Assembly: GCF_045689235.1 (NCBI RefSeq)
Contig: NZ_CP136864.1
Location: forward strand, 2,294,001 to 2,358,000
Direction: 5' to 3'
DNA: 64,000 bases
Source of the DNA: Congregibacter variabilis
Lineage (GTDB): Bacteria > Pseudomonadota > Gammaproteobacteria > Pseudomonadales > Halieaceae
Positions 57,263-64,000 of the stretch are shown here, one piece after another (position 1 is the first letter of the stretch; each line of letters opens with the position of its first letter). The position numbers and the translations under genes were made by a program. The notes below the pieces were generated by a model. It had not been told where the DNA came from. It did no database searches and was given only the letters and a program-made list of their open reading frames with translations.

Positions 57263-58488
57263 GCATTTCCTGGGTGCTGGCCTGGCGTAATTTGTGGCGA
57301 CACCGGCGCCGCACCTGGCTCACTGTAGGTGCAATGATTTTATGCAACATCCTGCTGGTCGGGCTGATCTCGCTGCAGTTTGGGGTCTACGCCATGATGA
57401 TCGACAACATGCTGGGATCAGTTACCGGGCACCTGCAGATACAGCATCCTGAGTATCTCGAAGACGAACGCATGCGACAGACCGTGCCACGCGCAACAGA
57501 GTGGCCCGACAAAATCGCACAGATTCCGGGCGTTCGCGGCGTGACCGTGCGTGCCACAGGCTTTGCACTGGCAGCCGGCACAGAACGCTCCTTTGGTATT
57601 CGCGTGGTGGGCGTTCAACCCGCAGGGGAACCGACTGTGTCGTCCTTGCCCGGACTGGTAAAACAGGGTCGCTATCTTAAGGATGGATCCGCAGCCGAGG
57701 CTGTCATTGGCGCCCGTTTGGCAGAAAACCTAAAAGTTACTGTGGATGACGAACTCGTGCTCCTGGGTAGTGGTCGCGATGGTTCGGTAGCAGCCTCCAT
57801 CGCCACGATCGTGGGTATCATCGAAAGCGGATTCCCCGAGGTCGATCAAACGCTGGCTCAAGTTCCTTTGGCGTTTTTCGATGACACCTTTTCTATGCGT
57901 GGCGAAGCGCACAGCGTGGTGATTCGTCTCGATGCGCTAAACGACCTCGACAGCGTCGCCGCAAACATCCAAATACTTCTACCGTCAGGCGATTCCCTTG
58001 CTCTGCGCACCTGGGAGGAGCTGCAGCCGGGACTCAAACAGGCAATCAAGTCGGATCTGGTCAGCGCCTGGTTCATGTACGCGGTACTGATAGTGCTGGT
58101 CGCATTGTCGGTGTTAAACACGCAGCTCATGTCCGTGCTGGAACGTACTCACGAGTTTGGCGTCATGCTGGCCCTGGGCCTGAGTCCCGGGCGACTGGCG
58201 CGCTTGGTCGGGATGGAAACCTGTTTGCTGGGCGCTTTGGGTCTGGTCATTGGCTTAAGCCTGGGGCTGGCACTCACCTGGTATCTCAGTGTCCACGGCT
58301 TCACCTATCCGGGCATGGAGGAATTGGCCGCGCGCTTTAATCTCTCTGGTCGCATGTACCCCCAGGTCAGTGTGCTTACGACACTTTGGGGGCCACTCAC
58401 TGTATTTGTGGGCGTACTGCTCGCCGCCGTGTATCCGGCGCTGCTGCTGTTTCGTTTGCGTCCTGTAGAAGCGATGCAGGCTGTATGA
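57259..58488 (+). CDS. ABC transporter permease, FtsX/LolC-LolE type (first)
   Basis: This 409-aa inner-membrane protein has the MacB/FtsX four-helix layout: one N-terminal helix (about 17-45), a large periplasmic domain, then three C-terminal helices (LVSAWFMYAVLIVLVALSVLNTQLMSVLERTHEFGVMLALGLSPGRL, TCLLGALGLVIGLSLGLALTWYL, LWGPLTVFVGVLLAAVYPALLLFRLRPVEAM). It starts AWRNLWRHRRRTWLTVGAMI, as does its partner. Overlaps of 4 bases at both ends show a tightly coupled operon. Confidence 0.92.
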   Translation: MSISWVLAWRNLWRHRRRTWLTVGAMILCNILLVGLISLQFGVYAMMIDNMLGSVTGHLQIQHPEYLEDERMRQTVPRATEWPDKIAQIPGVRGVTVRATGFALAAGTERSFGIRVVGVQPAGEPTVSSLPGLVKQGRYLKDGSAAEAVIGARLAENLKVTVDDELVLLGSGRDGSVAASIATIVGIIESGFPEVDQTLAQVPLAFFDDTFSMRGEAHSVVIRLDALNDLDSVAANIQILLPSGDSLALRTWEELQPGLKQAIKSDLVSAWFMYAVLIVLVALSVLNTQLMSVLERTHEFGVMLALGLSPGRLARLVGMETCLLGALGLVIGLSLGLALTWYLSVHGFTYPGMEELAARFNLSGRMYPQVSVLTTLWGPLTVFVGVLLAAVYPALLLFRLRPVEAMQAV

Positions 58489-59720
58489 GCAATATAACGC
58501 TGCTGCTTTCATTAGCCTGGCGCAATTTGTGGCGCCGACCCCGTCGCACGGCCGTGATGCTTGCCGCGATCATTATGGGCGTGTGGGCGATGATTTTTAT
58601 GAACGCACTCATGCGTGGCATGACCGATCAAATGGTCAGTAATGGCCTGAACACGCTCCCGGGCCAGGCGCAGCTGCAACACCCGGACTATGGCCGCGAC
58701 CCCAGCGTCGTAAACAGTATTACAAAGCCCAGCGAGCAGTTAGAGAGCTGGCTGAAAGCCGAACCCCATATCCTTGCCTGGACACCACGGGTAAGGGTTC
58801 CTGCCGTTATTTCAAGTGCCAGAGACACCCGGGGTGTACTGCTGATCGGGGTCGACCCGGCGGGGGAGCAGGCAATGAGTGCGGGCCCTAAAGCTGCCAT
58901 CGAAGGCCGTTTACTCCAGGATCCCGATGATCGGGGCGTCGTGATTGGCCGTCGCCTCGCCCAACGCCTGGAGACCGGTCTTGGCAAACGCATCGTCTTG
59001 TCCTCTCAGGATCCGAGCAACGAGCTGGTAGAACGGGGCGCGCAAATTGTGGGTATTTACACCGCGCGCATTCAAGCCAGCGAGGAAGCCTATGTTTACA
59101 CCGGCCTGCATGCAGCACAGTCCCTGTTAAATATGCGCGACAGAATTTCTCAACTTGCGGTAACGGGAGACGACTACCGCAGCGTGAATGTCTGGCTTGA
59201 GGGACTGCGCGCCGCAGCTGGCGACACGGTAGTGACTTTACCCTGGAACGAACTGGACAGTTTTTTGGGCACCATGCTCGGCGTACAGGATGGCTTCGCG
59301 CTAATTTTTATTCTCGTGATATTTACTGTGCTGTCTTTCGGACTGGTCAACACGCTGGTCATGGCGGTGTTTGAACGTACCCGGGAGATTGGCCTGATGC
59401 AGGCTCTGGGAATGAGTCCGGGGCTGATTATTACGCAGGTCATGCTGGAAAGCGCTTTTTTGCTGTTCATCGGACTCTGCATCGGCTGCCTCATCGGTGT
59501 AGGCAGTGTGCTGTCCTTACGCAATGGTATCGATCTGTCATCCGTGGCACAGGGCATGGAGATGATGACGATGGATAGCGTGCTGTATCCAGCGCTGTAC
59601 CCGGACGATGTGATTATGTCGGCGGTGGTCGTAATGGGGCTGGGGCTGGCGGCGAGCTCCTTGCCGGCCTGGCGTGCCGCGCGCCTTGATCCGGTTCAGG
59701 CAATCGCACACCAGGGCTAG
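58485..59720 (+). CDS. ABC transporter permease, FtsX/LolC-LolE type (second)
   Basis: This 411-aa partner permease, related to the first, has the same opening (LAWRNLWRRPRRTAVMLAAIIMG) and the same C-terminal helices (FALIFILVIFTVLSFGLVNTLVMAVFERTREIGLMQALGMSPGLI, SAFLLFIGLCIGCLIGVGSVL, MSAVVVMGLGLAASSLPAWRAARLDPVQAI). ATG at 58485 overlaps the previous stop; the longer frame from 58386 lies inside the first permease. Two different permeases plus one ATPase match the LolC-LolE-LolD plan. Confidence 0.92.
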   Translation: MSNITLLLSLAWRNLWRRPRRTAVMLAAIIMGVWAMIFMNALMRGMTDQMVSNGLNTLPGQAQLQHPDYGRDPSVVNSITKPSEQLESWLKAEPHILAWTPRVRVPAVISSARDTRGVLLIGVDPAGEQAMSAGPKAAIEGRLLQDPDDRGVVIGRRLAQRLETGLGKRIVLSSQDPSNELVERGAQIVGIYTARIQASEEAYVYTGLHAAQSLLNMRDRISQLAVTGDDYRSVNVWLEGLRAAAGDTVVTLPWNELDSFLGTMLGVQDGFALIFILVIFTVLSFGLVNTLVMAVFERTREIGLMQALGMSPGLIITQVMLESAFLLFIGLCIGCLIGVGSVLSLRNGIDLSSVAQGMEMMTMDSVLYPALYPDDVIMSAVVVMGLGLAASSLPAWRAARLDPVQAIAHQG

Positions 59721-59742
59721 CCGTGAAGGAGACTACTTGGTC

Positions 59743-60459
59743 ATGAACAATTCCGCTCCCATCATCGCTTGCCGGCAGCTCAGCCGCCACTTTCATCAGG
59801 GCGAGAGCACTATCGTGGCGCTCGATAACGTCGACCTGGATGTGGCTTTTGGAGAGTTTGTGAGTCTTTCAGGGCCATCCGGATCGGGTAAAACGACGCT
59901 ACTCAATGCCATCGGTGGCCTCGATCGCCCGGACAAGGGCCAAATCACCGTTGAAGGCCAGCGCCTGGATCAGCTCTCAAGCAACGCCCTGGCCAAACTG
60001 CGTTTGCACTCCATCGGCTTTGTCTTTCAGGCCTATAACCTGATTCCCGTACTCACTGCTGAAGAGAACGTAAGTTTTGTCATGCAGGTACAGGGTATGT
60101 CTGCAGCGCAGCGACGAGAGCGAGCGCTGGCGGTGCTCCAGGAAGTGGGTCTGGATGATCATGCCGACAGGCGACCGGCGGAGTTATCCGGTGGTCAACA
60201 ACAGCGGGTTGCTGTAGCGCGGGCGATTGCCAGCGGTCCACGTCTGGTGTTGGCTGACGAACCTACGGCCAATCTGGACAGTCATAGTGCTGCAGAACTC
60301 ATGGCCCTGTTTACGCGCCTTAACGAGCAGCATGGTATCACCTTCGTTATCGCGACCCACGACCCACGGGTAATGGCCTGCACAACTCGTCGCATAACCA
60401 TGATTGACGGACGTATTGATACGGACCGCCCCCAGGAACCACGACCCATGGAACCATAA
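59743..60459 (+). CDS. ABC transporter ATPase, LolD/MacB type
   Basis: This 238-aa nucleotide-binding subunit has Walker A GPSGSGKTT (residues 44-52), the Q-loop in VFQAYNLIPVLTAEENV, the signature LSGGQ (148-152), Walker B LVLADEP (168-174) and the H-loop ATHDPRVM. It would power the two permeases. ATG at 59743 is chosen, with AAGGAG slightly far upstream; the longer frame from 59674 lies inside the permease gene. Confidence 0.95.
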   Translation: MNNSAPIIACRQLSRHFHQGESTIVALDNVDLDVAFGEFVSLSGPSGSGKTTLLNAIGGLDRPDKGQITVEGQRLDQLSSNALAKLRLHSIGFVFQAYNLIPVLTAEENVSFVMQVQGMSAAQRRERALAVLQEVGLDDHADRRPAELSGGQQQRVAVARAIASGPRLVLADEPTANLDSHSAAELMALFTRLNEQHGITFVIATHDPRVMACTTRRITMIDGRIDTDRPQEPRPMEP

Positions 60460-60460
60460 G

Positions 60461-61711
60461 TTGAGGGCTGCTCTTGGCATTGTCCTGATGCTGCCTACCC
60501 TGGCTCTGGCGCAGGGGCTCGAGCTCGAGCGGGGCCATGCCAAAGTACGCGGGCAGCTGACGCAGTTCGAAGATGACAGCATCTATCGCAACTTTGTGGG
60601 AACTCCTGCGCATGATTTGGGGGCGGCCATCCGCCTTAACACCCGGGCCGACTTTGGCGCCTGGAGTTTTTCGGCGCATTACCAGTTGCTGGCCGTTCAA
60701 GGATCCCGGGTAGAGCTGAACCGTGCCCTCCCTGATCCGGCCCTGGCCCAACCGGTTTTACCGCTGGACTCCCTTCGGTGGATGAATTTAAGCGACACCC
60801 TCCACGAGGGCAGTGACAGCGAGGCAGTGCAGCGGCTGGACCGTCTGCACCTGGACTGGCGCAGCGAAAAAACCGTCCTGCGTTTAGGCAGGCAGGCCGT
60901 GAGCTGGGGCAATGGATTGTTTTATAACCCCATGGACTTCTTTAACCCCTTCGACCCCTCAGCCATTGATACGGAGTACAAGCTGGGTGACGACATGCTC
61001 TACGGACAACGGCTATTGGACAACGGCAGTGATTGGCAGGCCGTTGCGGTGCAGCGCCGGGACCCTCAGGGGAACGCAAGCGCTCGGGCACGCTCCTACG
61101 CACTCAAGTACCACGGTTTCTCGGCCACGCGGGAGATCGACCTTCTGGTAGCCGAACACTTTGAACAGTCAATGCTCGGTGTCGGCGGATCCACTAACTT
61201 GGGCGACGCCATCCTCCGCGGGGACCTTGTGCTTACCGACGGGATCAATGGCTGGACAGCCAGCGCAGTAATCAACAGCTCATGGTCCTGGGTAGCACGA
61301 GGCCACAATATGAGTGGGTCCATCGAGTACTTTTTTAACGGATTTGGTCTGCGCGAATCAGATTACGGCGCAGCGGGGTTTTTAAGTTCGCCGGACCTTG
61401 TGGCGCGCATTCGGCGCGGGGAGTTGTTCTCGGTAGGACGACATTATCTGGCTGCATCAGTAGGTATTGAAATGCATCCTCTGATCCAGCTCACACCCAG
61501 CCTGTTTTACAATCTGGGCGACCGTTCTGCCCTGGGGCAACTGAGCATCAACTGGGACCTGGCAGACAACTGGCAGCTTATTGGAGCTGCCAATATTCCT
61601 GTGGGGCCCGCCGGCACCGAGTTCGGCGGACTGTCTTTACCTTTCACAGAAGAAGCCCGAACCCTGGGAACCGGCGCCTCGGTACTCCTTCAACTGGCCT
61701 GGTACTTTTAA
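60461..61711 (+). CDS. Outer-membrane beta-barrel-type protein of the LolCDE-like operon
   Basis: This protein of about 416 aa has a signal peptide (LRAALGIVLMLPTLALAQ) and alternating aromatic/polar strands through the mature part (LHLDWRSEKTVLRLGRQAVSWGNGLFYNPMDFFNPF, WSWVARGHNMSGSIEYFFNGFG, HPLIQLTPSLFYNLGDRSALGQLSINWDLADNWQLIG). It ends in a C-terminal phenylalanine (LQLAWYF), as integral outer-membrane proteins do. The RQAVSWGNG...NP-x-D stretch is shared by many alginate-type and DUF1302-type porin-like proteins. The start is taken as TTG at 60461, two bases after the ATPase stop, since it gives a clean signal peptide. It is the outer-membrane end of the export system inferred for this operon. 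Confidence 0.78.
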   Translation: MRAALGIVLMLPTLALAQGLELERGHAKVRGQLTQFEDDSIYRNFVGTPAHDLGAAIRLNTRADFGAWSFSAHYQLLAVQGSRVELNRALPDPALAQPVLPLDSLRWMNLSDTLHEGSDSEAVQRLDRLHLDWRSEKTVLRLGRQAVSWGNGLFYNPMDFFNPFDPSAIDTEYKLGDDMLYGQRLLDNGSDWQAVAVQRRDPQGNASARARSYALKYHGFSATREIDLLVAEHFEQSMLGVGGSTNLGDAILRGDLVLTDGINGWTASAVINSSWSWVARGHNMSGSIEYFFNGFGLRESDYGAAGFLSSPDLVARIRRGELFSVGRHYLAASVGIEMHPLIQLTPSLFYNLGDRSALGQLSINWDLADNWQLIGAANIPVGPAGTEFGGLSLPFTEEARTLGTGASVLLQLAWYF

Positions 61712-61722
61712 GCTTCCCTTGC

Positions 61723-63936
61723 TTACGCCAGCGCCTGATCCTTCACGGGTAAGTGACGGATTCGCACCCCGGTTGCCGCGTACACGGCATTGAGCACCGC
61801 CGGTGCCGCGACCGCGATCGTCGGCTCACCTACGCCACCCCAGAAACCACCGGATGGCATAACACTCACCTCTACCTCGGGCATCTGGGCAAGCTTTAGG
61901 GAGGGATAACTATCGAAGTTCTCCTCCACGACCCGACCGTCCTCTACGGTACATTCACCGTATAGCGCAGCACTGAGTCCATAGACAAACGATCCGCCCA
62001 CCTGCGCCTCGATCTGCTGGGGATTTACCGCAAAGCCCGGGTCGGTAGCTGCCCAGATCTTTTTCATCTGTAGCTTGCCATCGACCACTGCCACTTCTGC
62101 GCAGCCCGCGACATAGCTACCAAAGGCCTTGCACACGGCAAGACCCAATCCATGGCCTTCGGGCATTTTTCGGCCCCAGCCGGCTTTTTTGGCGACTTCT
62201 TCCAGTACAGCAAGAGCCAGTGGGCTCTCTTGTAACAGCTCGCGGCGGTAATCCAGAGGGTCTGTGCCAGCTTGCCGCGCAAGCTCATCCACAAAACTCT
62301 CCATGTAAAACACATTCTGATTAATGTTCACGCCTCGCCAGAACCCGGGACGCAGATGCGTGTTGCGCATGGCGTGGTCCGCAAGCAGGTTTGGCACGGC
62401 ATAGATCATCGAGTGATCACCCTCGGGCGCCATGGACTGAAACACCACCGGATCTTTTTCGGGTTCGCCCAGTGCCGGCCTAAAGAAAGCCAGGATCGAT
62501 TGTCCGGAAATGCGCACATGCAATGCATCGAGTTTGCCATTGCTATCGATGCCCGCCGTCATACGACTGCGGGTGACCGGATGGTAATAGCCGCGCCGCT
62601 GATCTTCCTCGCGACTCCACAGCAACTTCACCGGTGTGCCGGGCATCTGCTTGGCGATCTGTACGGCCTGCTCCACAAAGTCGTGGGCGCCACGGCGGCC
62701 AAAGCCACCACCGAGGATCATTCGGTGTACTTCGCATTGCTCAGGGAACAAGCCCGCCGCAGTGGCGACTGCCTCAAGGGCCGCTTCGCCATTTTGCGTT
62801 GGCACCCAGGCTTCGCAACGATCCTTGGTCCACAGCGCGGTGGTATTCATAGGCTCCATGGGCGCATGGTTCTGGTAGGGATAGCTGTAATCAGCGCTCA
62901 GCGTATTGCTGGACTTGGCCAGTGCTGCTTTAACATCGCCGTGCTCGTTACCCACAAAGGCATCATCGGCAGTCAGGCCTTCTTCGAGCATCTTGCGAAT
63001 GCTCTCGCTGTTAACTTTACCGACCTCGCCGGTCTCCCACTCAATCTCCACAGCGTCCAGTGCGGTCTTGGCTTGCCACCAGCTGTCGGCCACAACAGCA
63101 ACGGCATCATCACCCACCTCCAGCACTGCGCGAACACCGGGCATGGTTTTGGCTTTGGCAGCGTCGTAGCTACTGCGCTTGCCCGTGTAGACCGGGCAGG
63201 CATGGATGGCAGCGTGCAGCATACCCGGCAGCATCACGTCGGCGCCGTATTCCAGCTTGCCGCTGACTTTATCGAGGGTATCCAGACGCGCTACGGGCTG
63301 GCCCACAAGCTCCCAGTCCTTGGGATCTTTGAGCGTCACGGAATCTGGTGCGCTGAGTGTTGCTGCCGTCGCTGCAAGCTCACCGTAGGTCATGGTGGCC
63401 CCACTGGGCGTATGCGTCACGATGCTCTTTTTCGCGGCGCACTCCGATGCTGGTACTCCCCATTCTTTGCTCGCCGCCATGATCAACAGCTCGCGGGCCA
63501 GTGCACCGCCTTCTCGAACATATTGGTGACTGCCACGAATCCCGCGGCTGCCGCCGGTAGCAAAACTACCCCACACGCGCTTACGAGCAAGGCTCTCTGC
63601 GGGAGAGGCAAACTCCCAACTCACCTTGTCCCAATCGCATTCAAGCTCTTCGGCTACCAACTGCGCGAGACCTGTAAGAGTGCCCTGCCCCATCTCGGCG
63701 CGGGCTATACGGATCGTCACTGTCTCGTCGGTGTCAATCAAAACCCAGGCGTTTACTTCGGTGGCGCCATCTTGCGCATGCGCACCCACGCTACCCAATG
63801 GCAGCTGCATGGCCACCATAAGACCAGCACCTGCGGCTGCGGAGCCCACGACGAATCGGCGGCGGCTAATATCGACAAGGCCGGATGGCGCTGTGTGACC
63901 GTCTTGTGCAGAACCCATCAATTTACTGATATTCAT
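61723..63936 (-). CDS. Isoquinoline 1-oxidoreductase beta-type molybdopterin subunit
   Basis: This 737-aa molybdenum-hydroxylase large subunit has a twin-arginine signal (SRRRFVVGSAAAGAGLMVAM, residues 24-43), so it is exported folded. Cofactor blocks: ARAEMGQGTLTGLAQLVAEEL, WGSFATGGSRGIRGS, LGGGFGRRGAHDFVEQAVQIA, HLRPGFWRGVNINQNVFYMESFVDEL, and the catalytic glutamate in WGGVGEPTIAVAAPAVLNAVYAATG. The family hydroxylates N-heterocycles or oxidises aldehydes with water as oxygen source. GAAGGAG precedes the ATG, which overlaps the stop of the [2Fe-2S] subunit gene. Confidence 0.93.
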   Translation of the reverse strand: MNISKLMGSAQDGHTAPSGLVDISRRRFVVGSAAAGAGLMVAMQLPLGSVGAHAQDGATEVNAWVLIDTDETVTIRIARAEMGQGTLTGLAQLVAEELECDWDKVSWEFASPAESLARKRVWGSFATGGSRGIRGSHQYVREGGALARELLIMAASKEWGVPASECAAKKSIVTHTPSGATMTYGELAATAATLSAPDSVTLKDPKDWELVGQPVARLDTLDKVSGKLEYGADVMLPGMLHAAIHACPVYTGKRSSYDAAKAKTMPGVRAVLEVGDDAVAVVADSWWQAKTALDAVEIEWETGEVGKVNSESIRKMLEEGLTADDAFVGNEHGDVKAALAKSSNTLSADYSYPYQNHAPMEPMNTTALWTKDRCEAWVPTQNGEAALEAVATAAGLFPEQCEVHRMILGGGFGRRGAHDFVEQAVQIAKQMPGTPVKLLWSREEDQRRGYYHPVTRSRMTAGIDSNGKLDALHVRISGQSILAFFRPALGEPEKDPVVFQSMAPEGDHSMIYAVPNLLADHAMRNTHLRPGFWRGVNINQNVFYMESFVDELARQAGTDPLDYRRELLQESPLALAVLEEVAKKAGWGRKMPEGHGLGLAVCKAFGSYVAGCAEVAVVDGKLQMKKIWAATDPGFAVNPQQIEAQVGGSFVYGLSAALYGECTVEDGRVVEENFDSYPSLKLAQMPEVEVSVMPSGGFWGGVGEPTIAVAAPAVLNAVYAATGVRIRHLPVKDQALA

Positions 63937-64000
63937 GACTTCGCTCCTTCATCACCGGCGGCGATCGCAGCGGCTCGATGAATCCCCTCGCGCACTCGCG
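63933..64000 (-). CDS. [2Fe-2S] subunit of the molybdenum oxidoreductase, C-terminal fragment
   Basis: The last 21 residues (RVREGIHRAAAIAAGDEGAKS) and a TGA are visible; the rest lies beyond the window. The R-V/I-R-x-x-I-H-R-A-A pattern is typical of the end of IorA-type small subunits after the last iron-sulfur motif, and the ATGA overlap with the large-subunit gene supports it. Confidence 0.75.
   Translation of the reverse strand, partial: RVREGIHRAAAIAAGDEGAKS

Noticed and set aside
62272..63981. Plus-strand reading frame of 569 codons antisense to the molybdopterin subunit
   Set aside because: It is an open frame produced by the codon bias of the real gene on the other strand, which has full cofactor motifs; the antisense product reads as low-quality sequence rich in H, R and A.
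1..64000. CRISPR array, tRNA, rRNA or prophage
   Set aside because: I saw no regularly spaced repeat array, no tRNA or rRNA-like sequence, and no phage structural or integrase gene.

Overview
The window looks like a chromosomal segment of a marine gammaproteobacterium, most likely from the Halieaceae (OM60/NOR5-type) group. That placement is an inference from gene content: PEP-CTERM surface proteins, an exosortase-type exopolysaccharide (EPS) cluster, a wax-ester synthase next to plsB, a photolyase, and an isoquinoline-type molybdenum oxidoreductase. No rRNA or tRNA gene is present to confirm it. Coding density is high and many genes start with GTG or TTG.

Region 1 (1-13.6 kb) is accessory DNA. 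It has loosely spaced genes in both orientations: a GFA-type zinc protein, a glutathione transferase, a secreted amidohydrolase, two PEP-CTERM proteins, and at least six small single-anchor membrane proteins belonging to two paralogous families. A family of short hairpin-forming repeats lies between them. An IS1182-type insertion sequence (7046-8733) has split one repeat copy, leaving a 4-bp target duplication.

Region 2 (13.7-26.1 kb) is metabolic. It holds a korAB-type 2-oxoacid:ferredoxin oxidoreductase operon with a diiron ferritin-like protein and an FNR-like palindrome upstream, then a wax-ester synthase/DGAT with plsB, a retropepsin-like protease, a cho nuclease translationally coupled to a photolyase/cryptochrome, and a DUF3667 protein.

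Region 3 (26.1-43.7 kb) is an EPS locus and the most interesting part of the window. It comprises a priming sugar transferase, glycosyltransferases, a flippase, a sulfotransferase, a 974-aa SLBB export protein, a chain-length protein, a GT26-STAS-STAS fusion, a GT2 enzyme and a Wzy/ligase-like protein. These are followed in the same operon by a LuxO-like sigma-54 activator, an H-NOX nitric oxide sensor and a hybrid histidine kinase with REC and Hpt domains. Three sigma-54 promoters and three sites matching the LuxO operator (TTGCA-N3-TGCAA) sit in the two control regions of the locus. Together they suggest a self-contained NO-to-LuxO-type-regulator-to-EPS circuit.

Region 4 (43.7-64 kb) holds an AsmA-family protein, a glycine-zipper lipoprotein, two amidohydrolases, a nucleoside hydrolase, a luciferase-like flavin monooxygenase, SelO, a fused dihydroorotate dehydrogenase-PyrK protein, a five-gene LolCDE-like operon ending in an outer-membrane barrel protein, and a Tat-exported molybdopterin oxidoreductase large subunit with the tail of its iron-sulfur partner at the window edge.
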